DNA of 64,000 nt from Leptospira sp. WS58.C1 (GTDB taxonomy: Bacteria; Spirochaetota; Leptospiria; Leptospirales; Leptospiraceae), in contig NZ_CP162137.1 of the NCBI RefSeq assembly GCF_040833995.1, positions 1,825,001-1,889,000 on the forward strand, written 5' to 3'. This document shows, piece by piece, positions 11,376 through 20,892 of this stretch. The first letter of the stretch is position 1. Every line of letters begins with the position of its first letter. Under the pieces are notes generated by a model that saw nothing but the letters and a program-made list of their open reading frames with translations, was not told the origin of the DNA and ran no database searches. Both the position numbers and the translations under genes were made by a program.

Positions 11376-12434
11376 TCAGAAAAGTGTATTGATATTCTTA
11401 ATGACGTTGATCCGTTTGATTACGTCTTCCGGAGTAATTCTTTCCATACAGGCAAAATCTTTTCGGTAACATGTCGTATTTCCGTAAATACTACATGGCC
11501 TGCAAGGTAGATCTTCTATCTGCAGCACCCCGGTATCTTCCTGACCGAAAGGTGCAAATCCGGAAAGCGGGTGAGTGGTCCCGAATAATGCGATCACGGG
11601 GCGTTTGAGAAGCGCTGCGATATGTATATTGGAAGAATCCATTCCGATGATCACATCCATTCTTTCCATAATGCCCAATTCGCCTCGTATTCCCAGTTTA
11701 CCTCCGGAAACGATCGTCATGGACTGGTCTCCGTTTCTCCATTCTTCCATTTGAACGGCTTCTTGGGAGGAACCGAATAAGAAAATCCGAATATTAGGAA
11801 ATTCTTCTTTTAGCAGTTTGAGTAGTTCTAGGCTTTTTTCCAACGGCCATTCTTTCAATTTATGGCCTGCAAAAGGTGCGTATCCCACCCAAAGACCTTC
11901 TTTTTTGTCTATCTTTCTCGCAAGGAGGAAGTCCTTGGCGTAAATTTTGGATTCAGGGTCCACATTGATCCAAGGACCTTTTCGCACGACCGCAGGAAAT
12001 CCCGCTTTTTCAAAAACTTTTAGGTATCTGTCCACCGTATGGGGAAGTTTACGCAAAACCTTACGGGTCCTGCGAATTTGGCGCATTTTCTCCCTTCTCC
12101 CCTTAATGATCCTAAAAACGGAAACTCCTCTGACCCAAAAGAAAAAACTGATAAAACGGGATCTAACGCTAGAATGTAAGTCCACGATCTTTTCGTACGG
12201 ACCTAACTTATTCAATTCTTTGAATAAACGATATAAGCCCGAAAGACCTTTGTATTTTTTAAGATTGATCCCGATCACATGAACGTTCGGGATATTATAG
12301 AAGAAGGGAGCGTAATTCCCTCTGGTTACTACGGTAAGTTGTATATTCGTATACTTGGCGGCCACGGCGATCAATGCCGGAGCCATCAAGGCGACATCTC
12401 CCATCGCTGAGAATCTTAGCACCAAAAGATTCAT
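11376..12434 (-). CDS. Glycosyltransferase family 9 (heptosyltransferase-like)
   Basis: A 352-residue protein of the ADP-heptose:LPS heptosyltransferase family, which adds core sugars to lipid A-type acceptors. Visible features are the N-terminal RFSAMGDVALMAPAL segment, GYAPFAGHKLKEWPLEKS in the donor domain, and the C-terminal IIGMDSSNIHIAALLKRPVIALFG region, whose D-S-x-x-x-H arrangement is typical of the family, followed by HPLSGFAPFG. It has four cysteines near the C-terminus (LPCRPCS, TTCYRKDFACM), as in many family members. The start codon overlaps the upstream DUF4254-like gene in an ATGA, so the two are translated together. The exact sugar is not readable. Confidence 0.87.
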   Translation of the reverse strand: MNLLVLRFSAMGDVALMAPALIAVAAKYTNIQLTVVTRGNYAPFFYNIPNVHVIGINLKKYKGLSGLYRLFKELNKLGPYEKIVDLHSSVRSRFISFFFWVRGVSVFRIIKGRREKMRQIRRTRKVLRKLPHTVDRYLKVFEKAGFPAVVRKGPWINVDPESKIYAKDFLLARKIDKKEGLWVGYAPFAGHKLKEWPLEKSLELLKLLKEEFPNIRIFLFGSSQEAVQMEEWRNGDQSMTIVSGGKLGIRGELGIMERMDVIIGMDSSNIHIAALLKRPVIALFGTTHPLSGFAPFGQEDTGVLQIEDLPCRPCSIYGNTTCYRKDFACMERITPEDVIKRINVIKNINTLF

Positions 12435-13033
12435 GCTTGTTTTGTATATAAGGATGGGTTCAGATTTTTGTCGTTATACATTTTCATCTGTCTATACACC
12501 TTATAGAATTTATCTCCTTTGGCAAGATCGTCCAACAATTCATCCAAACATTTGGAAAGATCGGCCCTCTGTTCCAGCAAAACATTCAATTTGTTTTGGC
12601 AGGTTTGGATATGTTCGGGGCTTACATCCTTTCTTTCCGTTTGTTCTTTCATGTGATAAATTTTAAGTTCCAGGATACTCATCCTATCGATCAACCAAGC
12701 CGGGGTTTCCGAGTTCATTCTGGCGTTCGGCTTTTTCTCCACGGACTTGAACATAGCGGAGATCTGATCGTCAATCTGCTCAACTAGGTCGGTTCTTTCC
12801 TGGTTCAGAGCGTCGATTCTTCTTTTGAACTGTACGAGGTCTTTATCAGGAAGATCCGGTCTTCTGATCTCGTCCTCCACATGCCATTGAATGGTATCTA
12901 TCTGGTTTTTTTGGTAAAAAAGGAATTCTAGGGAGGATGGAGGGAAAGGATTAGCAGAATGAGATTCCTCTTTATGCCAATCCGAGACGGAATTTTTGAA
13001 TATCTCAACCACTTTGGCCGATTCTAACTTCAT
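12431..13033 (-). CDS. DUF4254-like protein paired with GT9
   Basis: A 200-residue, mostly helical soluble protein resembling the DUF4254 family, which is commonly found beside GT9-type glycosyltransferases. No catalytic motif is apparent. Long charged helices are visible (around residues 45-95 and 115-180), including DLVQFKRRIDALNQERTDLV and a Met/Glu-rich central helix, and a coiled-coil or four-helix arrangement is likely. It is first in a two-gene reverse operon and overlaps GT9 by four bases. This constant coupling suggests it serves the transferase, perhaps as an accessory or acceptor-handling subunit (inference). The biochemical function is unknown. Confidence 0.72.
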   Translation of the reverse strand: MKLESAKVVEIFKNSVSDWHKEESHSANPFPPSSLEFLFYQKNQIDTIQWHVEDEIRRPDLPDKDLVQFKRRIDALNQERTDLVEQIDDQISAMFKSVEKKPNARMNSETPAWLIDRMSILELKIYHMKEQTERKDVSPEHIQTCQNKLNVLLEQRADLSKCLDELLDDLAKGDKFYKVYRQMKMYNDKNLNPSLYTKQA

Positions 13034-13161
13034 CGGAGCTAGAATTTACGCGATAGACCAAAAATCAAGAGGATTTCCTACTGGAAGTCCGTCGGCTAAT
13101 ACCAGAGTTCGATCTAGTTCCGCTTTACAAAATAAATTTCCCAGGTTAGGATTTTGCCCGC

Positions 13162-14916
13162 ATGAAAAAAATAGTTCCTCCGGAAGCGTTGCAATTTTTA
13201 GCGTCTATCCCCTTGTTCAAGGGTCTCCCGAGAAAATTACTAGTCTTACTTTATGGTCACATAGAAGAACGAAATATCCATAATCACACTGTCCTTTATT
13301 ATAAGGGAGAGATCTCCAAGGAACTCTACCTAATCCGACATGGCGAGGTGATGATTACCTTAGGCGAGGCAGGCAAAACGGTTCGATATCTGGGAGAAGG
13401 CGACGTATTCGCAGAGAATAGTGTTCTTACAAGGACGGCTCATACAGGTTCGGCAACCGCGATACTGGATACATTATTGTATGTTTTGGATGGTGAATAT
13501 TTTCTAAAATTAGCCGCTAAAGAAAGAATACTTTCCCAAAACTTAATGAGGCTGATGGGAATGAGAATGAGAGAGGTGATGGAAGATTCTTCCAGCCCCG
13601 TCCATACTTCCAGAAGACTTGTATGCCATATCCCTATAGAAGAAGTAGAAGATTTTAAGATCCATTTGGAATCCATAGTCGATAACGGGAGAAAATCCCA
13701 CGAAGGTCATGTTTCTCTTTTGAGAATGGATACGTTTAAAGGAAAATCGGTTTCCGACATGATCCGAACAATCGCAGGACTTAGAAAAAAGTCTTCCATA
13801 CTACATCTTTATTTTAAGAACCCGGTGATCCAACCGGAGCTAGATAAGTTAGTACAACAATGCGATCAGATCGTCTTCTGGGAAGAAAAACCGGAAAGAA
13901 ATCTAAAGCAGAAAAACGAAATCCTCGGTTATTGGGAACCACGCATCCGAAACTTTTCCGGAAGGACTTCTCGTATCATTGTTTCCGAAAACGGATTAAG
14001 AAAACATGAAGAATCCGCGAATCAAAAAATATTTTATAAGGGGGAAACATTCGCCAGATATTTGGTGTCTAGGACCCGCGGGCTTGCATTGGGCGGAGGA
14101 GGTGCGAGAGCCCTTGCTCATGTAGGTCTTTTGAAAGTTTTGGAGAGAGAGGGGATCCGTTTCGATTTTGTGAGCGGTTCTTCTTTCGGTGCTGTGATCG
14201 GAGCGCTTTATGCGAGGGGAGAAAGCACCGACTCCATCTTCAAAATGATCGGGAAGTTTTTCGGCGGAATAGAAAAACCTTTCGATCCTACTATACCGCT
14301 TATCTCATTCTTTAAAGGAAAAAGAATGCTTCGAATGTTAAAGGATGCATTCGGAACCCAATTGATAGAAGATCTAAAGATCCCGTTTGCGACCTCCGCA
14401 GTGGATCTTCATAGCGGACAAGAATATGTTATGGACCAAGGACCCATCTGGGAAGCGCTTGCGGCTGCAATGAGTTTGCCCGGGATGTTTCCTCCTGTAT
14501 TCAAAGGAGATCATCTTTTGATAGACGGAGGCGTGATTAATAATGTTCCCGAAAACCTGATCCGAAAAAAAGGAGCCGATGTCATCCTATCCGTGAATGT
14601 TTCCCCACTTAGAGACGAGGGCATTGTTCGACTTTTGGAGGATAGAAAGGTAACCGGAAAATCCTTCTTCAAAAATCTTTGGGAAGATATTACGTATCCT
14701 CCGATCCTGAAGATCATGGCCAGAGCCATCACACTAGAAGGAAGAGAGATCACTAAATTGAGAAAGGAAAAGATGGATCTTTTTATCAATTTACATATAG
14801 AAGAATTCGCTTTTACAGATTTCGGAAAATACAAGGAAATTATAAAGAAGGGGGAATTGGAAACGGAAGCAGCAATCGGGGATATTCGTAAACTATTCTT
14901 CCCTTCAGAAAAATAG
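13162..14916 (+). CDS. Cyclic-nucleotide-binding domain fused to patatin-like phospholipase
   Basis: A 584-residue fusion recalling neuropathy-target-esterase-type lysophospholipases. Residues about 8-130 form a cNMP-binding beta-roll (GEISKELYLIRHGEVMITLG, RYLGEGDVFAENSVL). Residues about 150-270 are a linker-like domain. Residues about 305-470 form the patatin domain with the oxyanion loop GGGGARALAHVG, nucleophile elbow GSSFG and the Asp of the Ser-Asp dyad in LLIDGGVINNVP. All catalytic residues are intact. The regulatory beta-roll lacks the usual phosphate-binding signature RxxSxxA, so cAMP binding is unproven. There is no signal peptide. The stop codon abuts that of the opposing nucleosidase gene. 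Confidence 0.88.
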   Translation: MKKIVPPEALQFLASIPLFKGLPRKLLVLLYGHIEERNIHNHTVLYYKGEISKELYLIRHGEVMITLGEAGKTVRYLGEGDVFAENSVLTRTAHTGSATAILDTLLYVLDGEYFLKLAAKERILSQNLMRLMGMRMREVMEDSSSPVHTSRRLVCHIPIEEVEDFKIHLESIVDNGRKSHEGHVSLLRMDTFKGKSVSDMIRTIAGLRKKSSILHLYFKNPVIQPELDKLVQQCDQIVFWEEKPERNLKQKNEILGYWEPRIRNFSGRTSRIIVSENGLRKHEESANQKIFYKGETFARYLVSRTRGLALGGGGARALAHVGLLKVLEREGIRFDFVSGSSFGAVIGALYARGESTDSIFKMIGKFFGGIEKPFDPTIPLISFFKGKRMLRMLKDAFGTQLIEDLKIPFATSAVDLHSGQEYVMDQGPIWEALAAAMSLPGMFPPVFKGDHLLIDGGVINNVPENLIRKKGADVILSVNVSPLRDEGIVRLLEDRKVTGKSFFKNLWEDITYPPILKIMARAITLEGREITKLRKEKMDLFINLHIEEFAFTDFGKYKEIIKKGELETEAAIGDIRKLFFPSEK

Positions 14917-15546
14917 TCAGAGATAGCTAAGTATCTTTTCCTGGAGCTTATCGGAATGTTTTCTCCAGGAAAGTTTCCATTCTTCGCTTCCTTTTGGGCC
15001 AACTTTATTCGTAAGTGCAAATACGGTCCCGAAAGGAATATTAAAAAGATTGCAAACTTTTGCCAGACCGAAAGCTTCCATATTCTCGAAACCTAAACCT
15101 TCTACCTTGATCCTCTCCATAGCGCGAGGACTCAAATCTTCCAAAGTAACGGAACCGGTTCCGTTGGTAGCGGATTCTACAAAATCGTTACCATCGAACG
15201 GGAATTTTAGGTCGGGGAACTCGTATTTAAAAGTCATACTTTCAGGAAGTCTGATCTTTTTATCAAGGAAGGCGATCTGATAGTTTGCGAATACTTTTGA
15301 AATTCCGAATTTACCTTCCCAATCTTTTCGTGGGATCCAGGTATAAACTCCTGCGGATCCTATCCCGAAAATCGCTTTAGGTTTCCAGTTAGAAGGATCC
15401 GAGAGATATTTCTGGAGATTAATGGCGGCTTCCAATTCTCCAATGCCTGCCTCGAAGGTGTGGATCCGAGGATCCGATTTTAATTTGTCTATTTCTCCTG
15501 CGAAAGCCGCGCAGAAAAGGATGTCCTGGATTTTAAGGTCGCTCAT
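14917..15546 (-). CDS. Nucleoside phosphorylase/nucleosidase family protein, possibly futalosine hydrolase
   Basis: A 209-residue member of the PNP/MTA-SAH nucleosidase fold. The recognisable parts are the first strands (LFCAAFAGEIDKL), a glycine-rich GIGSAGVYTW segment, the ENMEAFGLAKVC motif, where Glu-Asn-Met-Glu contacts the ribose, and a late TNKVGP. The short length and ENMEAFG motif fit futalosine hydrolase (MqnB) of the alternative menaquinone pathway, but MTA/SAH nucleosidase is not excluded. It is the last of three reverse genes (argC, acyl-CoA synthetase, this) and starts four bases beyond the end of the synthetase gene. No other mqn gene is seen in the window. Confidence 0.7.
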   Translation of the reverse strand: MSDLKIQDILFCAAFAGEIDKLKSDPRIHTFEAGIGELEAAINLQKYLSDPSNWKPKAIFGIGSAGVYTWIPRKDWEGKFGISKVFANYQIAFLDKKIRLPESMTFKYEFPDLKFPFDGNDFVESATNGTGSVTLEDLSPRAMERIKVEGLGFENMEAFGLAKVCNLFNIPFGTVFALTNKVGPKGSEEWKLSWRKHSDKLQEKILSYL

Positions 15547-15550
15547 CTGG

Positions 15551-17479
15551 TTAAAGAAAGATCGTTTTTATCAGATCTGCATAGAGTTCTGCAACCTTAT
15601 TTCTTTTCACTTTCATGGTTTCGGTCAGTTCTTTTCCTTTTTCGAACTCCTTGTCTAAAAGGCGAAACTCGACTATTTTTTCGAAATTTTTAAATCCGTT
15701 CTTTTCGGAGATCGTCTTTTTGATCAGTTCCTTGTAAAACTTAATCACCCTCTGGTCTTTCACGAGTGTCGAATTATCATTCGGCAGAAGGATTCCTTGG
15801 TCGGAAAAATGATCCCTGAGTTTAGAAAAATCAGGCACAAGTAAAACCGCCAAAAACTTTTGGTCTTGGCCAAGAACAACTGCAGTCAGGGCCCAACCGG
15901 TTTCTAAAATTTTTCCTTCGATAGGTTCCGGTTCCACATTCTCTCCTGACGAAAGAACGATTGTGTCTTTTGCTCTCCCAGCAAATTTTAATTCGCCGGT
16001 TTTGGTCCAAACAAATAAGTCACCCGAGTTAAACCATCCATCCGAAAAATTGGATTGGGTCAGTTCCATATTTTTGTAGTAGCCTGCGGTCACATGAGGA
16101 CCCTTATGCCAAGCGATCCCTTTGTCTCCCGGTGTGGAAACCACTACGTTTTGTTCATTGACTAATTTGATATGTGCACCTGGAAATACGGGTCCAATCG
16201 AGCCGGTTTTTGGGATTGGGAAACTTCCTAAGGCTCCCATACCGGTAGTCTCAGTCATCCCATAAGTTTCTATAATCGGAATTCCCATGGAGCGAAAGAA
16301 AAATTGGATCTTAGGAGGCATTGCTCCGGCTCCGCAGAATGCGTATCTCAATTGTCCGCCGAATAGGGCTCGGACCGGTGCGAGAACTTTTTGAGCTACA
16401 AGATTCAGGGAATAAAAGATAGGAAGAAGGAGGGTAGCAACCAATGTGTCGGTTAACTTCTCTTCTTTATTCTCCTCTTCCGTTTCCGAATAATTACCGG
16501 TGATAGTATCCAAAAGAGAATTATAGGTCTCAGCGATCCGAACTGCTAGTTTAAAAATGGTTAGTTTTATAGGAGAGGATTTGGAAACCTTGTCCCAGAT
16601 CCTCCGGTATAAAGCCTCCCAGACTCTAGGAACTGAAACAAGAACCGTAGGTTTGATGATCTCGAAATCTCTGGTTAGTTGAGAAACATTAGAGCAGGCG
16701 AGGGAGGCCCCCCAAGAAAGAAGTGCGGTTTCTAATATTCTTTCCGCGATATGCCATGGTGGAAGGAACACTACCACTCGATCCGAATAATTTGCAGGCA
16801 CGAATTGTTGCAGCTGGTCAATCGTCCAGGTAAAAGACCTGTGTTTTAAGACCACACCCTTTGGAACTCCTGTGGTTCCGGAAGTATAGATAATCGTGGC
16901 AATATCGTTCTCGCTTAAGGATTCCCCGATTGAATGAAGAAGTGACTTTCCTTTTTTTTCGACCCAGGTTCTTCCCTGAGCGATCGCCGTTTCCAAATCT
17001 ATAAATTCGATTTTAGGATAGGCTGATTTCAATTTTGGCAATGAAGCAAAATTTTCCTCGGTTTCGATAAGAATTACGGTTTCAAGATGTTTTAATCTGT
17101 TTAGGATTTTTCCAAGTTTAACTAAGGTTTGTTCTTTTTCTATGAACGTGATCTTAGATTCGGTATGATCGAGGATGTAAAATATCTCTTCCTCGCTTGC
17201 GTCACATCCTCTGGGGACATCCGCGCCGCCGGAACACATTACGGAGAAGGAGCATAATGCCCATTCTGTTCGGTTATCGCAAAATAAGCCTACCTTATCC
17301 CCTTTGCCTAGATTTTTTTGTCTGAAAAACCCCGAAAGATTTTCTAGATTCAAAAACCATTCCGAATAAGAGATTCCGGAGAAACTTTTTACTTTTTCAT
17401 CCCAGATCCATTGGAAGGGTCTATCCTTGTAATGGATACAAGAGTCTCTGACAAGATGATAGATACTTCTTTTTTCCAT
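15551..17479 (-). CDS. Long-chain acyl-CoA synthetase (AMP-forming)
   Basis: A 642-residue ANL-superfamily enzyme that activates fatty acids to acyl-CoA through an acyl-adenylate. Motifs are present in order: the phosphate loop TIIYTSGTTGVPKG (about residue 195), ETYGMTETTG (A5 motif, about 410), the GWFNSGDLFVWTKTGELKFAG hinge region (about 490-510), and RAKDTIVLSSGENVEPEPIE. The length and the insert between the two halves match long-chain bacterial FadD/FACL enzymes. The start lies six bases after argC, so they share a transcript. The combination with argC is not a known pathway link and may only reflect compact packing. Confidence 0.92.
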   Translation of the reverse strand: MEKRSIYHLVRDSCIHYKDRPFQWIWDEKVKSFSGISYSEWFLNLENLSGFFRQKNLGKGDKVGLFCDNRTEWALCSFSVMCSGGADVPRGCDASEEEIFYILDHTESKITFIEKEQTLVKLGKILNRLKHLETVILIETEENFASLPKLKSAYPKIEFIDLETAIAQGRTWVEKKGKSLLHSIGESLSENDIATIIYTSGTTGVPKGVVLKHRSFTWTIDQLQQFVPANYSDRVVVFLPPWHIAERILETALLSWGASLACSNVSQLTRDFEIIKPTVLVSVPRVWEALYRRIWDKVSKSSPIKLTIFKLAVRIAETYNSLLDTITGNYSETEEENKEEKLTDTLVATLLLPIFYSLNLVAQKVLAPVRALFGGQLRYAFCGAGAMPPKIQFFFRSMGIPIIETYGMTETTGMGALGSFPIPKTGSIGPVFPGAHIKLVNEQNVVVSTPGDKGIAWHKGPHVTAGYYKNMELTQSNFSDGWFNSGDLFVWTKTGELKFAGRAKDTIVLSSGENVEPEPIEGKILETGWALTAVVLGQDQKFLAVLLVPDFSKLRDHFSDQGILLPNDNSTLVKDQRVIKFYKELIKKTISEKNGFKNFEKIVEFRLLDKEFEKGKELTETMKVKRNKVAELYADLIKTIFL

Positions 17480-17485
17480 TGAGAA

Positions 17486-18499
17486 TTAGGGAAGTAAACC
17501 CAGAGCTTCCGGCTCGTTCAACATTAAATTTATATTTTGTAACGCTTGGCTCGCCGCTCCCTTCATTAGGTTGTCTAAGGCCGAAACGATTGTGACATTC
17601 TTTCCTCTTTGCCTCAGGCTTATATCCAGGAAATTGGTATGTTGCACTTTTGCGAGATCAATCTCTTCCGGAGTTTTTCTGATCCGGATAAAAGGCTCCG
17701 ATTTAGAATTTTCCGCAAGAGTCTCTAAAAAAGGCAGATTTTCCGAATTAGCCTCTAGATAGATCGTGGATAGAATTCCTCGATACACAGGAAGTAAATG
17801 AGGCACGAATAAAATTTCGGGTTCTAAGAGTCCGGATCCGGTAAAACAATACTCTTGGATTTCCGGTTCATGCTGGTGGGTTAAAATTTTGTAAGCCCTG
17901 AAGTTTTCGTATACACCATTGAAGGAAAATCCTCCGTCTTCTACTCTTCCTCCGGCGCCGCTGATCCCCGATTTACAATCAGCGACAATCCTCGGTTTGA
18001 GCTCTTTTCTAAGCTTACCCAAAAAATACAATGCTAAGATTACGGAAGTGGAGAAACAGCCAGGATTGGAAACGAAGTCCGCACCTTTTAGTCTCTCTCT
18101 AAATATCTCCGGAATTCCGAAAACCGCTTTGGCAGTGAGAGAAAAACTCGTATGTTTTAACTTATAGTTCGTTTCGAATTTTTCTTGGTTATGAAGCCGG
18201 TATACTCCGGAAAGATCGATTACTTTATGGCCTTTGTCCAGGAATTTGGGAGTAAGCTCTAAGGAAGCATCGTTAGGAACTGCAAGAACTACTAGCGAAC
18301 CTTTCGGAACCTCATCCTCATGTTTTTTAAAAATGAGATCTTTTGGAGCAATTAGATCCGGAAAAACTTCTGAAAGAGATTTGCCTGCAAGTTTATCACT
18401 AGTCACATGCACCGCTTTGTATTTTGGATGGCAGGCGAGTAGTCCTAATAATTCTTTTCCCGTAAATCCGCCTGCTCCGATGATGCTGATCTCTGACAT
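17486..18499 (-). CDS. argC: N-acetyl-gamma-glutamyl-phosphate reductase
   Basis: Third enzyme of arginine synthesis: NADPH-dependent reduction of N-acetylglutamyl phosphate to the semialdehyde. The 337-residue protein begins with the Rossmann motif [17 protein letters not shown]. The catalytic Cys is in SNPGCFSTS, and the conserved GISGAGG segment and the HQHEPEI segment with its active-site His are present. An AAGGA site lies 7 bases before the ATG. It leads a reverse operon with an acyl-CoA synthetase and a nucleosidase. The recA terminator lies just upstream, between 18559 and 18589, so argC should have its own promoter in the 120-base gap. Confidence 0.95.
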   Translation of the reverse strand: MSEISIIGAGGFTGKELLGLLACHPKYKAVHVTSDKLAGKSLSEVFPDLIAPKDLIFKKHEDEVPKGSLVVLAVPNDASLELTPKFLDKGHKVIDLSGVYRLHNQEKFETNYKLKHTSFSLTAKAVFGIPEIFRERLKGADFVSNPGCFSTSVILALYFLGKLRKELKPRIVADCKSGISGAGGRVEDGGFSFNGVYENFRAYKILTHQHEPEIQEYCFTGSGLLEPEILFVPHLLPVYRGILSTIYLEANSENLPFLETLAENSKSEPFIRIRKTPEEIDLAKVQHTNFLDISLRQRGKNVTIVSALDNLMKGAASQALQNINLMLNEPEALGLLP

Positions 18500-18558
18500 G
18501 AGTTTTCCTTTTGACTAACGTTTGAAACAATCCTAAAAATCGGGACTAGGCTTGGAAT

Positions 18559-18589
18559 AAAAAAACGCCGGATGAGGTTTCATCCGGCG
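18559..18589 (-). terminator. Intrinsic terminator downstream of recA
   Basis: On the reverse strand, a perfect 10-bp GC-rich stem (CGCCGGATGA / TCATCCGGCG) with a four-base loop is followed at once by a run of seven T. This is the best-formed Rho-independent terminator in the window. It lies 34 bases past the recA stop and separates recA from argC. Confidence 0.93.
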
Positions 18590-18622
18590 GTCAATGGTTT
18601 CTAAAAAGAAAGCCAGTAGTAA

Positions 18623-19711
18623 TTAGCCTGCTGCTTTTTGGACTTCTTCTGACGGTTGAGCAGGTGGTAATTTTCCGTCAGGTGCTAAAGGAGGTAATCC
18701 GTTCAGATCTCTTACCATATTTTCTATTTGGAAGGCGATTTCAGGATTCGATTTTAGATATTCTTTAGCAGCTTCTTTTCCTTGGCCTATCTTTTCCGTA
18801 TTATAGGAATACCAGGCCCCGGATTTGCTAATAATGTCGTGTTTTACGCCCAAGTCAACGAGAGAACTTTCTCGACTAATTCCGGTGTTAAAGATTATGT
18901 CGAATTCCGCCTGACGGAAAGGAGGTGCCATTTTGTTTTTTACAACTTTTACACGTACCCTGTTTCCTGTGGCTTCTTCCTTCTCTTTTAAGGTTTCAAT
19001 CTTACGAATATCCAAACGGATCGTACTATAAAACTTTAATGCGTTTCCACCGGTGGTAGTTTCAGGAGAACCGAACATAACTCCGATCTTCATACGGATC
19101 TGGTTGATGAATACCACAACCGTTTTGGACTTAGAAATGGTTCCGGTCAGTTTACGAAGCGCTTGAGACATAAGTCTTGCTTGCAGACCCATATGGGAAT
19201 CTCCCATATCGCCTTCGATCTCTGCCTTTGGAACCAATGCTGCAACCGAATCCAGTACCACGATATCGATCGCGTTACTTCGAACTAACGACTCACAGAT
19301 TTCTAATGCTTCTTCTCCGTTATCCGGTTGAGAAACAAGTAACTCTTCGAGATTCACTCCTAGTTTTTTTGCATAAGCAGGGTCTAGGGCATGTTCTGCG
19401 TCTATAAATGCGGCGACGCCGCCTCTTTTTTGGCATTCGGCAATTGCAGAAAGGGTTAGGGTAGTTTTACCGGAAGACTCTGGACCATAGATTTCAACGA
19501 TCCTTCCTAATGGATATCCACCCACACCTAGGGCGATATCCAAATCTAAGGACCCGGTAGGGATCACAGGGGCAACTATGCTTGCGGATGCGGCTCCTAA
19601 ACGCATAATAGAGCCCTTACCGAATTGTTTTTCGATTTGGGTCATTGCCTGATCAATTGCCTGGCGTTTGGAATCGTCCAAACCCTGTGCTTCTTCTTTT
19701 TGCTTTTTCAT
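18623..19711 (-). CDS. recA: Recombinase A
   Basis: ATP-dependent strand-exchange protein that also triggers LexA autocleavage in the SOS response. 362 residues with Walker [13 protein letters not shown], Walker [11 protein letters not shown], the MRIGVMFG-like loop region as [16 protein letters not shown], and DNA-binding loop L2. The start chosen is the ATG at 19711 ([11 protein letters not shown]), with an AAGGAG site 11 bases upstream. The same frame can begin at a TTG 27 bases earlier, but that would use the ribosome site as coding sequence. I searched the 275 bases upstream for the TTTG-N5-CAAA box reported for Leptospira LexA and did not find it. A strong terminator follows the gene. 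Confidence 0.97.
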   Translation of the reverse strand: MKKQKEEAQGLDDSKRQAIDQAMTQIEKQFGKGSIMRLGAASASIVAPVIPTGSLDLDIALGVGGYPLGRIVEIYGPESSGKTTLTLSAIAECQKRGGVAAFIDAEHALDPAYAKKLGVNLEELLVSQPDNGEEALEICESLVRSNAIDIVVLDSVAALVPKAEIEGDMGDSHMGLQARLMSQALRKLTGTISKSKTVVVFINQIRMKIGVMFGSPETTTGGNALKFYSTIRLDIRKIETLKEKEEATGNRVRVKVVKNKMAPPFRQAEFDIIFNTGISRESSLVDLGVKHDIISKSGAWYSYNTEKIGQGKEAAKEYLKSNPEIAFQIENMVRDLNGLPPLAPDGKLPPAQPSEEVQKAAG

Positions 19712-19986
19712 GGATTCTTTAGCTCCTTCTCTTGCCAAGACCCGGTTCCCCCTCAGATAAAACTGCGTGTACTTTTTTTATGGGAATCCAATCTTTTCTA
19801 ATAGGAAGGATACTCTTAGTCCCGGACAAATTCCAGGTCAGATCTAAAAAACCTTCCGATTCCCTGGGAAAAGTTTCCGTTAAAATCTCTCTTATGTCAC
19901 CCAAAAAATTCGGTCAGGCGTGAAAAAAATACAAATATATGTATAGCAAATGGAGTTGTAGTGAAATTAGCCCGAAAAATCTAGGC

Positions 19987-20826
19987 TTAATCGGACAAAA
20001 ATCCCTTCTCGCTCTTCTCCTTATCGGTCAAAAACGTGATTTCCGCCTTATGGCTTCTTCTCGTTTGCTCTAAAAGGAATTTCCAGAACCTTCTGGCATA
20101 TAATATAAATATAATAAAAGAAGCCAATACTAGGAGTATTTTAGAGAGAAGTAATATATAGAATGCTGAAAGATTATGATTGGGGAAATAGAAGAGTTCC
20201 GTTTTGTTTTCGGAAAAGTTTTTTACATTTCCACCGCGTTTTTTGTCTTCTTCGAAATATGTATGCATCTCTCCGATATCCAAATCCTTGATGGGAAAAT
20301 CAGGGATCGTTTTGTATAATAAAAGTGCCCCCGATTCGGAATAGAGTAGAAAGCTTCCTTGTAGTTTTAACTCTCCCCATTTAGGTAAAGGGCGATAGGG
20401 TAAACTTCGGAAAATATATCTAATTGAGACCTGGCCTGTCTCGAATTCAAAATAAGAATCCGGGAAATTTCCCTTATCGTAAAATAGGGTCTCCCATTCT
20501 TTTCCGGGGAATCGGATTTGAACTCCTTCGAATCTGTCTAGGCTTTCTAGATCTTTTTTTAGTTTTTCCAATCCAAGTTTTTGTTTTTTGTCCGGTTTTA
20601 GATCGGTTTTGAGAAACAAATCCAAACTTTGCTCGGAGTCTTTTTTCAATTCGGCTATATATTCGGCACTTAGATTGCGAATGATCCTTTCTTCGGCTAA
20701 AATTGGATGTCCGGCCCATATTAAGAATGAATTCCAAAACTCATCCGTGGATTTTTCGGAAGCACTAAGGCTTAAGGGATAGGGAAGAAAGAAAAGCAAA
20801 AAGAAGAATCGGAAAACCTTTGACAT
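19987..20826 (-). CDS. Hypothetical exported membrane protein
   Basis: Family not recognised. The 279-residue protein has a signal peptide (MSKVFRFFFLLFFLPYPLSLSA), a periplasmic domain of about 195 residues rich in Lys, Glu and aromatic residues, then one C-terminal membrane helix (about residues 222-245, LLLSKILLVLASFIIFILYA) and a short basic cytoplasmic tail ending in charged residues. This type I topology is like that of a membrane-anchored sensor or assembly factor. It is divergent from the 20893 gene across 66 bases and is not obviously co-transcribed with recA, whose start is 275 bases away. Confidence 0.7.
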   Translation of the reverse strand: MSKVFRFFFLLFFLPYPLSLSASEKSTDEFWNSFLIWAGHPILAEERIIRNLSAEYIAELKKDSEQSLDLFLKTDLKPDKKQKLGLEKLKKDLESLDRFEGVQIRFPGKEWETLFYDKGNFPDSYFEFETGQVSIRYIFRSLPYRPLPKWGELKLQGSFLLYSESGALLLYKTIPDFPIKDLDIGEMHTYFEEDKKRGGNVKNFSENKTELFYFPNHNLSAFYILLLSKILLVLASFIIFILYARRFWKFLLEQTRRSHKAEITFLTDKEKSEKGFLSD

Positions 20827-20892
20827 GGATGGCTTTTATCCTGTAATACTCAAACCATAATCGAAAACCCTGAGCTGAAAAGCTTTAAAAAT

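Noticed and set aside
19712..19738. Longer recA reading frame from a TTG
   Set aside because: The AAGGAG ribosome site lies inside it and serves the ATG at 19711.
19719..19904. Small reverse reading frame (61 codons) just upstream of recA
   Set aside because: It begins only at TTG with no ribosome site, overlaps the rejected recA extension, and shows no recognisable domain. A competing forward frame covers the same bases. Kept only as a possibility.
19930..19980. LexA box for recA
   Set aside because: I looked for TTTG-N5-CAAA and near forms upstream of recA. Only partial TTTG direct repeats were seen.
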